This document shows, piece by piece, positions 17,371 through 26,894 of a stretch of 45,068 bases of DNA. The DNA comes from Massilia horti (GTDB lineage: Bacteria; Pseudomonadota; Gammaproteobacteria; Burkholderiales; Burkholderiaceae_D). The stretch is taken from positions 1 through 45,068 of the forward strand of contig NZ_SPUM01000130.1 in NCBI RefSeq assembly GCF_004614195.1. The letters are read 5' to 3'. The notes below the pieces were generated by a model. The model made no database searches and was not told the DNA's origin. It saw only the letters and a list, made by a program, of their open reading frames with translations. How positions within the stretch are numbered: position 1 is the first letter of the stretch; each line of letters begins with the position of its first letter. A program made the position numbers and the translations under genes.

Positions 17371-17399
17371 ATCCTAAACCTTCGCGCGTGAATCTGCAA
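17371..17399 (-). promoter_or_regulatory. Probable promoter of the AAA+ ATPase gene
   Basis: On the minus strand TTGCAG (17394-17399), a 17-bp spacer and TAGGAT (17371-17376) fit a moderate sigma-70 promoter. It would give a leader of roughly 100 nt before the GTG start. The inverted repeat TGACAGGT/ACCTGTCA (17421-17462) lies just upstream and could be an operator. Confidence 0.45.
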
Positions 17400-17621
17400 T
17401 TTGGAACAGCAGAGCGTGGCTGACAGGTTCGCGCGGTGCTGTGACAGACCAACCACCTGTCATTTTGAAGATGTAAGTAAACGTAAAACTCGCGTGAAAC
17501 CCGCTTCAAACCCATGTGTACAGATGAGGTAGCACTTTCACTGTCTTTTCTAAGTGTCTAATTTTACGGGATATTTTTACTTTACCTAACTTCAGCGAAG
17601 CGCGCTAAGTCCTTAATTTAA

Positions 17622-17644
17622 TTGGAAAATTTCGCATTTTCCAA
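17622..17644. repeat. Perfect 9-bp inverted repeat upstream of the mra promoter
   Basis: TTGGAAAAT, a 5-nt spacer TTCGC, and ATTTTCCAA form a perfect inverted repeat ending 12 bp before the mra -35 hexamer. It could be an operator for an unknown regulator, or an AT-rich element that helps RNA polymerase bind. Confidence 0.6.
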
Positions 17645-17656
17645 GTGTGAATTCGC

Positions 17657-17685
17657 TTGACCACGGTCAATGCTTCCTCTAAAGT
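17657..17685 (+). promoter_or_regulatory. mra promoter of the dcw cluster
   Basis: TTGACC (17657-17662), a 17-bp spacer and TAAAGT (17680-17685) form a sigma-70 promoter about 100 bp upstream of mraZ. The -35 is half of a small palindrome TTGACC-AC-GGTCAA. The -10 overlaps the first MraZ box, so MraZ binding should block it. Confidence 0.7.
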
Positions 17686-17718
17686 GGGAAATGGTGGCAA
17701 AAAGTGTAGTTTTGTGGG
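17684..17718 (+). promoter_or_regulatory. MraZ operator: four direct repeats at 10-bp spacing
   Basis: GTGGG (17684), GTGGC (17694), GTGTA (17704) and GTGGG (17714) begin exactly 10 bp apart. MraZ is known to bind direct repeats of a TGGGN-like motif spaced by 5 nt, so one face of the helix is contacted by successive subunits of the ring-shaped protein. The third repeat is the weakest. The array runs from the -10 into the transcribed leader, as expected for autorepression. Confidence 0.8.
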
Positions 17719-17782
17719 GGGAATTGAACACCCCGGACACCCAAAACAACTAAACTGATAACTCTCCAAAACCAGGTACAAC

Positions 17783-18211
17783 GTGTTTCAGGGCGCGTCA
17801 GCAATCAATCTCGATGCAAAAGGGCGGATGTCAATACCGGCCAAGCATCGTGACGCCCTCGCGCAGCAGTGCGAAGGCCGCATGACGCTGACCAAGCACC
17901 CGCACGGCTGCCTGTTGTTTTTCCCCCGTCCGGTCTGGGAACAGCACCGCGAGCAAATCGCCGCGTGGCCGATGCAGGCGCGCGCGTGGCAGCGCATTTT
18001 CCTCGGGAACGCCTGCGATGTCGAGATGGATGGCGCCGGGCGCGTGCTTATTTCGCCTGAATTGCGCGCCGCAGTCGGGCTGGACCGGGAAGTGATGCTG
18101 CTCGGGATGGGTAGCCATTTCGAAATCTGGGATGCCGCCAAGCTGGCCGAAAACGAGGCGCAAGCCGTGGCCGGTGGTATGCCCGATGTTCTTTCTAATT
18201 TCTCCTTCTGA
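17783..18211 (+). CDS. mraZ: Transcriptional regulator MraZ
   Basis: The 142-residue protein binds DNA and represses its own dcw promoter. Two SpoVT/AbrB-type repeats each carry the conserved D-x-x-G-R motif: [10 protein letters not shown] (about 10-19) and [10 protein letters not shown] near residue 80. The start is a [14 protein letters not shown] aligns with the family N terminus (MFRGATLVNLD in E. coli). The first gene of the cluster, it is preceded by the mra promoter and four MraZ boxes. Confidence 0.96.
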   Translation: MFQGASAINLDAKGRMSIPAKHRDALAQQCEGRMTLTKHPHGCLLFFPRPVWEQHREQIAAWPMQARAWQRIFLGNACDVEMDGAGRVLISPELRAAVGLDREVMLLGMGSHFEIWDAAKLAENEAQAVAGGMPDVLSNFSF

Positions 18212-18218
18212 GGCACCT

Positions 18219-19178
18219 GTGACGACTCCATTGACGGTGCCCGGTTTTCAGCATCGTACGGTGCTGCTAGACGAAGCGGTCGACGCGCTCCAGTTGGATG
18301 GCGCGCGTGCGTCCGGTATTTATATAGATGGCACGTTCGGCCGCGGCGGTCATAGCCGCCTGATCCTGTCGCATTTGGACGACACCGGCCGCCTGATCGC
18401 GTTCGACAAGGACCCGCAGGCGATTGCGACAGCCGAACAGGTCAACGATCCGCGCTTTTCCATCGTTCATGAAAGTTTCGCGACGATGAAACAAGCGCTG
18501 GCGGCGCGCGGCATTAGCCAGGTCGACGGCATCCTGCTCGACCTGGGCATCTCGTCGCCGCAGGTGGACGATGCCGCGCGCGGCTTTTCGTTCCGCCAGG
18601 ATGGTCCGCTCGACATGCGGATGGACACGACGCGCGGGATGTCGGCGGCCGACTGGCTGGCGAGCGTGCCAGAACAACAATTGGAAAAGGTGATACGCGA
18701 TTATGGGGAAGAACGGTTTGCTTTTCAGATTGCAAAGGCGATTGTTGCTCGCCGGGCAATCGAGCCAATTTCAGGCACACGGCAGCTTGCCTCAATCGTG
18801 GCAGACGCGGTCAAGACTCGCGAAAAGGGCAAGGATCCGGCAACCCGGACCTTTCAGGCTATCCGGATTTTCATCAATCAAGAGCTTGAGGACCTCGAAG
18901 TCGGCCTGAGCGCCGCGTTTGACATGCTCGCCCCCGGCGCGCGCCTGGCCGTGATCAGCTTCCATTCGCTGGAAGACCGCATGGTCAAGCAGTTCCTCGC
19001 TTCCAAGGCCAAGGTCGAACAGCCCGACCGCCGCCTGCCGATCCGCGCCGCCGACCTGCCGCAACCGCAGATGAAACTGGTCGCCAGGATCAAGCCGTCC
19101 GACGACGAGGTCGACGCCAACCCGCGCGCCCGCTCGGCGGTGCTGCGCGTGGCCGAACGCCTGGGAGGCGGGGCATGA
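18219..19178 (+). CDS. rsmH: 16S rRNA (cytosine-1402-N4)-methyltransferase RsmH
   Basis: The 319-residue enzyme (formerly MraW) methylates N4 of C1402 in the ribosomal decoding centre using S-adenosylmethionine. The SAM-binding GTFGRGGHS (near 35), [13 protein letters not shown] and the C-terminal [14 protein letters not shown] block are family hallmarks. The GTG at 18219, with AGG just upstream, aligns with the family N terminus ([14 protein letters not shown]); a longer in-frame start at 18132 would overlap mraZ heavily and is rejected. It is 7 nt after mraZ and overlaps ftsL by 4 nt. Confidence 0.96.
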   Translation: MTTPLTVPGFQHRTVLLDEAVDALQLDGARASGIYIDGTFGRGGHSRLILSHLDDTGRLIAFDKDPQAIATAEQVNDPRFSIVHESFATMKQALAARGISQVDGILLDLGISSPQVDDAARGFSFRQDGPLDMRMDTTRGMSAADWLASVPEQQLEKVIRDYGEERFAFQIAKAIVARRAIEPISGTRQLASIVADAVKTREKGKDPATRTFQAIRIFINQELEDLEVGLSAAFDMLAPGARLAVISFHSLEDRMVKQFLASKAKVEQPDRRLPIRAADLPQPQMKLVARIKPSDDEVDANPRARSAVLRVAERLGGGA

Positions 19179-19447
19179 TCGGCAAGATCAACGTCGTGCT
19201 CACCACGCTCCTGGTCGGCTGCGCGCTGTCGGTCGTGAACGCGCGCTACCAGGCGCGCCACCTGTTCATCGACCTGGAGCGCCTGCAGCAGCAACAGCGC
19301 CAGCTCGACATCGACTGGGCCCAGCTCCAGCTCGACCAGTCCACGCTCGGCAAGAATGAGCGCATTGAGCAGATCGCGCGCACGGAGCTGAACATGACGC
19401 CGCTGACCCCTGCCCGTACCCAGTATTTGACGGAGGGCGGCAAATGA
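19175..19447 (+). CDS. ftsL: Cell-division protein FtsL
   Basis: The 90-residue bitopic membrane protein forms the FtsQLB complex that activates septal peptidoglycan synthesis. It has a membrane helix at about 4-22 and a heptad-rich periplasmic coiled coil ([19 protein letters not shown]), then the conserved [13 protein letters not shown] segment. It overlaps rsmH and ftsI by 4 nt each. FtsL is poorly conserved in sequence, but size, topology and position make the call firm. Confidence 0.93.
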   Translation: MIGKINVVLTTLLVGCALSVVNARYQARHLFIDLERLQQQQRQLDIDWAQLQLDQSTLGKNERIEQIARTELNMTPLTPARTQYLTEGGK

Positions 19448-21219
19448 AGCGCTCCAACGGGAACAGCAGCTCGCGCGTCGCCGCCTCCAAGGGCGTCGCG
19501 TTTTCCAAGAGCCCGGTGCTGGCCATGCGCCTGCCGGACTGGCGCTCGCGCCTGGTGCTGATCGCGCTGTTCGCGGCCTTCCTTGCGCTCGGCGGCCGCG
19601 CGCTGTGGCTGCAGGCGATGTCGACCGAGTTCCTGCAAGAGGAGGGCGCGCGGCGCTACCAGCGCACGCTCGAGCTGCCCGCGATCCGCGGCAAGATCCT
19701 GGACCGCAACGGCCAGGTGCTCGCCTCGTCGCTGCCGGTCAAGGCGGTGTGGGCGATTCCCGAGGACGTGCTCAAGGCGCCGCCCGAAAAGCTGCGCGAA
19801 CTGGCGCGCCTGCTCGAGATGCCGGAAAGCGACCTGCGCAAGAAGCTCGATTCGGACCGTACCTTCGTGTACCTCAAGCGCCAGGTCGAGATGGATGTCG
19901 TCGCGCAGATTGAAAAGCTCAAGATCGACGGCATCGACACACGCAAGGAATATAAGCGCTTCTACCCGCAGGGTGAGGTGATGACCCACATGGTCGGCTT
20001 TACCAACGTCGAGGACGTGGGCCAGGAGAGCATCGAGCTGGCGCAGCAGAAGGCGCTGGTCGGCCAGCCCGGCAGCCGCCGCGTGATCAAGGACCGCCTG
20101 GGCCGCATCATCGAGGATGTCGGCCTGTCGCGCGAGCCGCACGACGGCAAGGACATCACCCTGTCGGTCGACAGCAAGCTGCAGTACATCGCCTTTACCA
20201 ACGTGAAGGCCGCGGTCGAGAAGTTCAACGCCAAGGCCGGCGCGGCGGTGGTGCTCGACGTGCACACCGGCGAAGTGCTGGCGCTTGCTAACTGGCCCAG
20301 CTACAACCCCAACGACCGCCGCAACCTGACCGGCGAGCAGCTGCGCAACCGCGTGATTACCGACACCTTCGAGCCCGGTTCGACCTTGAAGCCGTTTGCG
20401 GTGGCGCTCGCGCTCGAGACCGGACGCGCGAAGCCCGACACCGTGATCGACACCGCGCCCGGCCGCATCGTGGTCACCGGCAAAACCATCCGCGACTCGC
20501 ATGCGCACGGCCTGCTGACGGTCAGCCAGGTGATCCAAAAATCGTCCAACGTGGGCGTGATCAAGCTCGCGCAGCAAATGCCGGCGCAGGAGATGTGGGA
20601 GCTGTTTACCAAGGTGGGCTTCGGCCAGGCGCCGCGTTTCGGCTTTCCCGGTGCAGTGGCGGGGCGGGTGCGGCCGTACAAATCGTGGCGTCCGGTCGAG
20701 CAGGCAAACATGGCCTTCGGCCATGGTCTTACCGTCTCGCTGCTGCAACTGGCCCGCGCGTACATGATCTTCGCGCGTGACGGCGACATCATTCCGCTGT
20801 CGTTCACCAAGGTGACCGAACAGCCCGTGGGCCAGCAGGTGATCTCGAAGAAGACCGCGGCCGAAATGCGCGAAATGCTCGAATCGGTCGTAAGCCCCGA
20901 GGGCACCGCACCGAAGGCGCAGATCGCCGGCTACCGCGTGGGCGGCAAGACCGGCACCGCGCAGAAAGTGATCGACGGACGCTATTCGCAGACCCGTTAC
21001 GTCGGCTCGTTTGCCGGCATCGCGCCGATGTCGAACCCGCGCTTCATCATCGCCGTCATGGTCGACGATCCGCGCGCCGGGTCGCACTACGGCGGCGACG
21101 TCGCCTCGCCGACCTTTGCTGCACTGGCCGCCAGCGCACTGCGCGCGGCCAACGTGCCGCCCGATTCGTCGGTCACCGACATCATCATCCCGGAACATCC
21201 TCTAGAGGAGAGCATGTGA
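19444..21219 (+). CDS. ftsI: Septal peptidoglycan transpeptidase FtsI (PBP3)
   Basis: The 591-residue class B penicillin-binding protein cross-links peptidoglycan at the septum and is paired with the glycosyltransferase FtsW encoded downstream. A membrane anchor lies at about 36-55, the pedestal domain (RGKILDRNGQVLASS near 82-96) follows, and the transpeptidase domain has the active-site STLK (Ser313-Lys316), SSN (367-369) and KTGT (about 499-502). All three catalytic motifs are intact. Confidence 0.97.
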   Translation: MKRSNGNSSSRVAASKGVAFSKSPVLAMRLPDWRSRLVLIALFAAFLALGGRALWLQAMSTEFLQEEGARRYQRTLELPAIRGKILDRNGQVLASSLPVKAVWAIPEDVLKAPPEKLRELARLLEMPESDLRKKLDSDRTFVYLKRQVEMDVVAQIEKLKIDGIDTRKEYKRFYPQGEVMTHMVGFTNVEDVGQESIELAQQKALVGQPGSRRVIKDRLGRIIEDVGLSREPHDGKDITLSVDSKLQYIAFTNVKAAVEKFNAKAGAAVVLDVHTGEVLALANWPSYNPNDRRNLTGEQLRNRVITDTFEPGSTLKPFAVALALETGRAKPDTVIDTAPGRIVVTGKTIRDSHAHGLLTVSQVIQKSSNVGVIKLAQQMPAQEMWELFTKVGFGQAPRFGFPGAVAGRVRPYKSWRPVEQANMAFGHGLTVSLLQLARAYMIFARDGDIIPLSFTKVTEQPVGQQVISKKTAAEMREMLESVVSPEGTAPKAQIAGYRVGGKTGTAQKVIDGRYSQTRYVGSFAGIAPMSNPRFIIAVMVDDPRAGSHYGGDVASPTFAALAASALRAANVPPDSSVTDIIIPEHPLEESM

Positions 21220-22754
21220 TGGCCATGAGCCTGCACGACATCTGCCAGTGGATCCGAGCCGCCGCACCAGGCGGCCGACTCGTTTCGGACTCGCGGCGTG
21301 TGCAACCGGGTGACGTGTTTTTCGCCTATCCGGGCGAGGCCAGCGATGGGCGCCAGTACATCGCCTCCGCCATCGGACAGGGCGCCGCCGCCGTCGTGTA
21401 TGACGAGCGCGGCTTCACGTGGGACGAATCGCTGGCGACAGCGCACCTGGCCGTGGCCGACCTGAAGAAGAACGCCGGCCCCATCGCGCACGCCTGCTAC
21501 GGCGCGCCAGATGCCGGCATGTTTACCGTCGGCGTCACCGGCACCAACGGCAAGACCTCGATCGCGGTCTGGATCGGCCAGGCGCTGGCCCGGCTGGGCG
21601 AAACGGCCGCGGTGATCGGCACCCTTGGCGTGGGCCTGTTCAAGGGCCGCGGCGAAGCCGAGTTCGATGCCACCGGCTACACCACGCCCGATGCCGTGCT
21701 GCTGGCCGAAAAACTGGCCGGTGCGCGCGACGCTGGCGCGGGCGCGCTCGCGATCGAGGTGTCGTCGATTGGCCTGGAGCAGCACCGCACCGCCGGCATG
21801 CACTTCGACGTGGCGATCTTCACCAACCTTACGCGCGACCATCTGGACTACCACGGCGACATGGCCAGCTACGAAGCGGCCAAGCTCAAGCTGTTCGAGT
21901 GGCCGGGCCTGAAGCAGGCGGTGATCAACCTGGACGACCCGGCCGGCCAGCGCTTCGTCGCACGCCTGGCAGCGAGCGGCAAGGCACCGCCGGTCACCGG
22001 CTACACCTTGAAGAGCGAACACGAACAGCCGGCCATCGACGGCGTGGCGATGCTGCGCGCTGTGCAGCCGAAGAGCCGCAACGCCGGCACCGAGTTCCAT
22101 CTTCAGTCGCCGTTCGGCGAGGCCAACGTGAAGACGAAACTGGTTGGCCACTTCAACGTCAGCAACGCACTGGCGGTGCTCGGCGCGTTGCTGGCCAAAG
22201 GCGTGCAGTTCAAGAGTGCGATCGAAGCGTTGGAAGCGCTCGAACCGGCGCCCGGCCGCATGCAGCAGATCGGCGGCCAGGACGCGCCGATGGTGGTGAT
22301 CGACTACGCGCACACGCCCGATGCGCTGGAAAAGACGCTCGAAGCCCTGCGCCAGGTGGCGCAGGAGCGCGCCGGCCAGCTGTGGTGCGTGTTCGGCTGC
22401 GGCGGTGACCGCGATCCGGGCAAGCGTCCCCAGATGGGCGCGATCTCGCAGATCGCCGACCAGGTGCTGGTCACCAGCGACAACCCACGCAGCGAAGAGC
22501 CGGGCGCGATCATCGCCCAGATCGTCGCGGGCATGGACCAGAACTATGCGGCTTCGCGCTTACAGGCGATCGAAGACCGTGCCGCCGCGATCCTGTACGC
22601 GATCAAACACGCTGGCAAGCAGGACGTGATCCTGCTGGCCGGGAAGGGCCACGAGCCCTATCAAGAAATCAAAGGCAAGAAGATTCCATTCTCCGATGCC
22701 GACCATGCAGCGCTGGCCTTGACGGCGCTGGCAACGATGATGAGGACACACTGA
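21219..22754 (+). CDS. murE: UDP-MurNAc-tripeptide synthetase MurE
   Basis: The 511-residue ligase adds the third amino acid to UDP-MurNAc-L-Ala-D-Glu. The ATP loop GTNGKTS (108-114), the EVSSIGLEQHR block and the SDNPRSEEP motif near residue 420 are present. DNPR is the signature for meso-diaminopimelate selection, as expected in a Gram-negative. AGAGGAG is best spaced for the ATG at 21219, which overlaps the ftsI stop by one base (TGATG); a GTG at 21216 is also possible. Confidence 0.96.
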   Translation: MAMSLHDICQWIRAAAPGGRLVSDSRRVQPGDVFFAYPGEASDGRQYIASAIGQGAAAVVYDERGFTWDESLATAHLAVADLKKNAGPIAHACYGAPDAGMFTVGVTGTNGKTSIAVWIGQALARLGETAAVIGTLGVGLFKGRGEAEFDATGYTTPDAVLLAEKLAGARDAGAGALAIEVSSIGLEQHRTAGMHFDVAIFTNLTRDHLDYHGDMASYEAAKLKLFEWPGLKQAVINLDDPAGQRFVARLAASGKAPPVTGYTLKSEHEQPAIDGVAMLRAVQPKSRNAGTEFHLQSPFGEANVKTKLVGHFNVSNALAVLGALLAKGVQFKSAIEALEALEPAPGRMQQIGGQDAPMVVIDYAHTPDALEKTLEALRQVAQERAGQLWCVFGCGGDRDPGKRPQMGAISQIADQVLVTSDNPRSEEPGAIIAQIVAGMDQNYAASRLQAIEDRAAAILYAIKHAGKQDVILLAGKGHEPYQEIKGKKIPFSDADHAALALTALATMMRTH

Positions 22755-22756
22755 AC

Positions 22757-24223
22757 ATGCGCGGTTCGCTCGCACAACTGACCGCTTCGATCGCAGGTAG
22801 CCGCGCCACGCGCGACGCCGCTTTCGAAGGCGTCTCGACCGACAGCCGCCAGGTAGCCCCTGGCGCGCTGTTCGTCGCGCTGCGCGGCGAGAAATTTGAT
22901 GGACACGACTTCCTCGACCAGGTCGCCGCCAGAGGCGTGGCCGGCGTGGTCGTCGAACAGCTGCCGGAAGGCTTTGCCCTGCCGGCGCTGGTGGTGCCGG
23001 ACACCCTGGCGGCCCTCGGCCGCATCGCCAATTCCTGGCGCAAGCAGTACGCTATTCCGCTGATCGGCGTCACCGGCAGCAACGGCAAGACCACGGTCAA
23101 GGAGATGATCTCCTCGATCCTGGCCGCCGCGTTTGGCGCGGAAGCTCGCCTGGCGACGCAGGGCAACCTGAACAACGAGATCGGCGTGCCGCTGACCCTG
23201 ATGCGCCTTGCGCCGTCGCACCGCGCCGCTGTGGTCGAACTGGGCATGAACCATCCGGGCGAGATCGGCCGGCTGGCCGCAATCGCCGAGCCGACCGTCG
23301 GCCTGGTGAACAACGCCCAGCGCGAGCATCAGGAATTCATGCACACCGTGGAAGCGGTGGCGCGCGAGAACGGCTCGGTGCTGCAGGCGCTGCCGGTCGA
23401 TGGCGTGGCCGTGTTCCCGGGGGATGACGAGTACACGGACTTGTGGCGCGGCCTGGCGAAGTGCGACGTGCTGACCTTCGGTCTTACCGATGCATGCGAC
23501 GTGCACGCTACGTACACTTCGAACGGCTTCGGCAGCGACTTAAGTGTCAGCGTAACCCCGTCGTTCCCGCGCAGGCGGGAACCCATGGACACGCCGCATT
23601 CCAGCACACTCAGCATGGGGGGAATCGCCACAGGCGATTCCCGCCTGCGCGGAAACGACGGGCAGTTCAGCGTGAAGCTGGCCGCCGCCGGCGAACACAA
23701 TGTAAGAAATGCGCTCGCCGCGATCGCGTGCGCCTGCGCCGCCGGCATCGACCACGACGCGATCGTGCGCGGCCTGGAGAGCTTCACCCCCGTCGGCGGC
23801 CGTCTGCAACTCAAGCAGGCGGCAATCGGCGCAACCGTCATCGACGACACCTACAACGCCAACCCCGACTCCGTGCGCGCCGCGATCGATGTGCTTGCCG
23901 GGTATCTAGGTGAGCGCATCCTGGTCCTGGGCGACATGGGCGAAGTCGGCACGCAAGGACGGCAGTTTCACGAAGAAATCGGCGCTTACGCCAAAAGCCG
24001 CGGCATCGATACCGTGCTCGTAACCGGAGAGCTGGCCCGCCACCTGGCCGCCTCTGGGGCACAACACTTTGAGCAGTTTGACGAATTATTGGCAGCACTG
24101 GATACAAAACTGGGCAGCAAATCTGACGCGACTGTGTTGGTGAAGGGCTCGCGCTTCATGAAGATGGAGCGCGTGGTCGAGCACCTGACTGGATCTCAAA
24201 ACACTGGCAAGGAAGCCCATTAA
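22757..24223 (+). CDS. murF: UDP-MurNAc-pentapeptide synthetase MurF, with an in-frame repeat insert
   Basis: The 488-residue ligase joins D-Ala-D-Ala to UDP-MurNAc-tripeptide, the last cytoplasmic step of the precursor. The ATP loop GSNGKTT (107-113), the [12 protein letters not shown] block, [13 protein letters not shown], the [11 protein letters not shown] motif and [10 protein letters not shown] are intact. Residues 268-302 (PSFPRRREP...DSRLRGNDG) are encoded by a palindromic repeat (23557-23662) and replace a short beta turn before [14 protein letters not shown]. The protein is about 30 residues longer than the usual 450-460. The insert keeps frame and has no stop, so the gene is probably functional. 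It sits 2 nt after murE and 1 nt before mraY. Confidence 0.95.
   Translation: MRGSLAQLTASIAGSRATRDAAFEGVSTDSRQVAPGALFVALRGEKFDGHDFLDQVAARGVAGVVVEQLPEGFALPALVVPDTLAALGRIANSWRKQYAIPLIGVTGSNGKTTVKEMISSILAAAFGAEARLATQGNLNNEIGVPLTLMRLAPSHRAAVVELGMNHPGEIGRLAAIAEPTVGLVNNAQREHQEFMHTVEAVARENGSVLQALPVDGVAVFPGDDEYTDLWRGLAKCDVLTFGLTDACDVHATYTSNGFGSDLSVSVTPSFPRRREPMDTPHSSTLSMGGIATGDSRLRGNDGQFSVKLAAAGEHNVRNALAAIACACAAGIDHDAIVRGLESFTPVGGRLQLKQAAIGATVIDDTYNANPDSVRAAIDVLAGYLGERILVLGDMGEVGTQGRQFHEEIGAYAKSRGIDTVLVTGELARHLAASGAQHFEQFDELLAALDTKLGSKSDATVLVKGSRFMKMERVVEHLTGSQNTGKEAH
23557..23662. repeat. Palindromic repeat element inserted in frame within murF
   Basis: The left arm 23557-23583 and right arm 23636-23662 are inverted copies matching at 25 of 27 positions, opening with CCCGTCG and closing with CGACGGG. 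Each arm contains a TTCCCGC...GCGGGAA-type hairpin. A perfect inner hairpin GGAATCGCC-ACA-GGCGATTCC lies at 23621-23641, and CCCATG/CATGGG pair near the centre. The 105 nt from 23558 to 23662 encode exactly 35 residues. The sequence type (TCGTTCCCGC...GCGGGAA) is familiar from intergenic repeats of many Proteobacteria; that is recalled, not searched. Confidence 0.85.
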
Positions 24224-24224
24224 A

Positions 24225-25394
24225 ATGCTGCTCTGGCTCGCACAATACTTTCAGCAGGATCTAAGCTTCCTGCGTGTTTTTAACTACATCACCTTCCGCG
24301 CGGTGTTCGCCACGATCACCGCGATTACGCTCGGCCTGGGCTTTGGTCCGGCCGTGATCCGCAAGCTGACCGAAATGAAGGTCGGCCAGGCGGTGCGCAC
24401 CAACGGCCCGCAGACCCACCTGCAAAAGCACGGCACCCCGACCATGGGCGGCGTGCTGATCCTGATCGCGATCGGCATCTCCACGCTGCTGTGGTGCGAC
24501 CTGTCCAACCGCCTGATCTGGCCGGTGCTGGTGGTGACCATGGGCTTTGGCGCGGTCGGCTGGGTCGACGACTACCGCAAGGTGGTCTACAAGGACCCCG
24601 AAGGCATGCGCTCGGGCGAGAAGTACTTCTGGATGTCCCTGATCGGCATCGCCTCGTCGCTGTACCTCGCTTTTTCCGTCTCGGCCGGCAACCCCTGGCA
24701 GGTGTGGGAACTGTTCTTCGGCTGGGTGCAGTCCGGTTTTTCGATGGACCTGCCACCCAAGGCCGACCTGATCGTCCCGTTCTTCAAGACCATCAGCTAC
24801 CCGCTGGGCGTGTGGGGCTTCATCGCGCTGACCTACTGCGTGATCGTCGGCGCGTCCAACGCGGTGAACTTCACCGACGGCCTCGATGGCCTGGCGATCA
24901 TGCCGACCGTGATGGTCGGCGCTGCGCTCGGCCTGTTCGCCTACCTGACCGGCAACGCCACCTATTCCAAGTACCTGTTCATCCCGCACATCCCGGGCGC
25001 AGGCGAGCTGCTGATCTTCTGCGGCGCCATGGCGGGCGCGGGCCTGGCCTTCCTCTGGTATAACGCGCACCCTGCGCAAATGTTCATGGGCGACGTCGGC
25101 GCGCTGGCGCTGGGCGGCGCACTGGGCACCATCGCCGTCATCGTGCGCCAGGAAATCGTCCTGTTCATCATGGGCGGCATTTTCGTGGCCGAGACCCTGT
25201 CGGTGATCATCCAGGTCGGCTGGTTCAAATTCACCAAGAAGCGCTACGGCACCGGACGCCGCGTCTTCCTGATGGCGCCGCTGCACCACCATTTCGAACA
25301 AAAGGGCTGGAAGGAGACCAAGGTCGTGGTCCGCTTCTGGATCGTGACCATGATGCTGGTCCTGGTTGGACTCTCGACACTGAAGCTTCGCTGA
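24225..25394 (+). CDS. mraY: Phospho-MurNAc-pentapeptide transferase MraY
   Basis: The 389-residue integral membrane enzyme transfers phospho-MurNAc-pentapeptide to undecaprenyl phosphate, making lipid I. About ten membrane helices are visible. Conserved cytoplasmic motifs include [25 protein letters not shown], the paired aspartates in [19 protein letters not shown] and the C-terminal [11 protein letters not shown]. It starts one base after the murF stop. Confidence 0.97.
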   Translation: MLLWLAQYFQQDLSFLRVFNYITFRAVFATITAITLGLGFGPAVIRKLTEMKVGQAVRTNGPQTHLQKHGTPTMGGVLILIAIGISTLLWCDLSNRLIWPVLVVTMGFGAVGWVDDYRKVVYKDPEGMRSGEKYFWMSLIGIASSLYLAFSVSAGNPWQVWELFFGWVQSGFSMDLPPKADLIVPFFKTISYPLGVWGFIALTYCVIVGASNAVNFTDGLDGLAIMPTVMVGAALGLFAYLTGNATYSKYLFIPHIPGAGELLIFCGAMAGAGLAFLWYNAHPAQMFMGDVGALALGGALGTIAVIVRQEIVLFIMGGIFVAETLSVIIQVGWFKFTKKRYGTGRRVFLMAPLHHHFEQKGWKETKVVVRFWIVTMMLVLVGLSTLKLR

Positions 25395-25397
25395 TTG

Positions 25398-26894
25398 ATG
25401 ACATACTCAGGCAAACAGGCACTGGTGCTGGGGCTCGGGGAATCCGGGCTGGCGATGGCGCAATGGCTCGCGCGCTGCGGCGCGCGCGTGCGCGTGGCCG
25501 ACACCCGCGTCGACCCCGCACGCCTGCCGGCGCTGCGCCAGGCAGTGCCGGACGCCGAATTCATCGGCGGCCCATTCGCCGAGGACCTGCTCACCGGCGT
25601 CGACTTCGTCGCGGTCAGCCCGGGCCTGGCCCCGAACCGCGAACTGGCGCAGATCGGCCCGGCCGCGGCAGCGCGTTCGATTCCCGTCTGGGGCGAGATC
25701 GAGCTGTTCGCGCAGGCGCTGGCCGCGCTCAAGCTTGAGCGCGGCTATGCGCCGAAGGTGATCGCCATCACCGGCACCAACGGCAAGACCACCGTGACCA
25801 GCCTGACTGGCCTCTTGTGCCGCCGCGCCGGCCTGTCCACGCGCGTGGCCGGCAACATCAGCCCGGCCGCGCTCGACGTGCTGCGCGAGGTCCTGGACAA
25901 CGACGAGCTGCCGCAGGCCTGGGTGCTCGAACTGTCGAGCTTCCAGTTGCATACCACTTTCAGCCTGGACGCCGACGCCGCCACGGTACTGAACGTGTCC
26001 CAGGACCACCTCGACTGGCACGGTTCGATGGCGGCCTATGCGCTTGATAAGGCGCGCATCTTCGGCGAACACACGGTGCGCGTGCTCAATCGTGACGATG
26101 CGGCCGTGATGCGCATGGCCGCCCCTGGCGCGGCGAATGCTACCTTCGGCACCGGCGAACCGCAGGAGCCGAACAGCTTCGGCCTGGTGGGCGAGCGCGG
26201 CGTGCTGTGGCTCGCCACCGCCGTGCCGGGCGAAGAACCCGAGAAAAAGCCGAAGAAAGGCCAGGCGCCTGAACCAGTCGAAGTCACGGTCAACCGCCTG
26301 ATGCCGGCCGACGCGCTGCACATCCGTGGCCTGCACAATGCGAGCAACGCGCTGGCCGCGCTGGCGCTGTGCCGCGCCGTGGGCCTGCCGCTCGCGCCGC
26401 TGCTGCATGGCCTGCGCGAATACCAGGGCGAACCGCACCGGGTCGAACTGGTCGCCTCGATCGAGGGCGTCGAGTACTACGACGACAGCAAGGGCACCAA
26501 CGTCGGCGCAACGGTCGCTGCGCTCGAGGGCCTGGGCAAGTCGTTCACCGGCCAGGACCAGCAGATCCTGTTGATCGCGGGCGGCGACGGCAAGGGCCAG
26601 GATTTCTCGCCGCTGGCCGGTCCATGCTCGCACTACTGCCGCGCAGTGCTGCTGATCGGCCGCGACGCGCCGCTGCTGCGCGCCGCGATCGAGCCGACCG
26701 GCGTGCCGGTGTTCGACCTGCCGGACCTGCCGGCCGCGGTGCGCCGCGCCGCCGGCCTGGCCAGAAGCGGCGACGTGGTCCTGCTGTCGCCTGCTTGCGC
26801 CAGCCTGGACATGTTCACCAACTACGCACACCGCGCGCAGGTGTTCGTCGATGCCGTGCGCGACATCGCGCTGGAGAAGGGGCAGGACATCTGA
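25398..26894 (+). CDS. murD: UDP-MurNAc-L-alanine:D-glutamate ligase MurD
   Basis: The 498-residue enzyme adds D-glutamate to UDP-MurNAc-L-Ala. The N-terminal Rossmann-like loop [10 protein letters not shown], the ATP loop GTNGKTT (near 128), LELSSFQL, the [10 protein letters not shown] motif and [11 protein letters not shown] are all present. A charged Pro/Lys-rich insert ([17 protein letters not shown], near 280-297) makes it longer than the roughly 440 residues of E. coli MurD; it is probably a surface loop. The ATG at 25398 is used, 3 nt after mraY. Its stop overlaps the ftsW start by one base. Confidence 0.96.
   Translation: MTYSGKQALVLGLGESGLAMAQWLARCGARVRVADTRVDPARLPALRQAVPDAEFIGGPFAEDLLTGVDFVAVSPGLAPNRELAQIGPAAAARSIPVWGEIELFAQALAALKLERGYAPKVIAITGTNGKTTVTSLTGLLCRRAGLSTRVAGNISPAALDVLREVLDNDELPQAWVLELSSFQLHTTFSLDADAATVLNVSQDHLDWHGSMAAYALDKARIFGEHTVRVLNRDDAAVMRMAAPGAANATFGTGEPQEPNSFGLVGERGVLWLATAVPGEEPEKKPKKGQAPEPVEVTVNRLMPADALHIRGLHNASNALAALALCRAVGLPLAPLLHGLREYQGEPHRVELVASIEGVEYYDDSKGTNVGATVAALEGLGKSFTGQDQQILLIAGGDGKGQDFSPLAGPCSHYCRAVLLIGRDAPLLRAAIEPTGVPVFDLPDLPAAVRRAAGLARSGDVVLLSPACASLDMFTNYAHRAQVFVDAVRDIALEKGQDI

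Larger units (their letters stand above)
17260..17782. other. Divergent control region between the AAA+ ATPase and mraZ
   Basis: This interval of about 520 bp is AT-richer than its surroundings and has no convincing gene. It contains the leftward promoter at 17371-17399, an inverted repeat TGACAGGT/ACCTGTCA (17421-17462), an AT-rich tract with the perfect inverted repeat at 17622-17644, the rightward mra promoter (17657-17685) and MraZ boxes (17684-17718). Between 17463 and 17621 I see nothing definite. Confidence 0.75.

Noticed and set aside
26369..26893. N-terminal extension of ftsW into murD
   Set aside because: The extra 175 codons lie in murD in another frame and are Arg/Gly-rich. FtsW begins normally at 26894.
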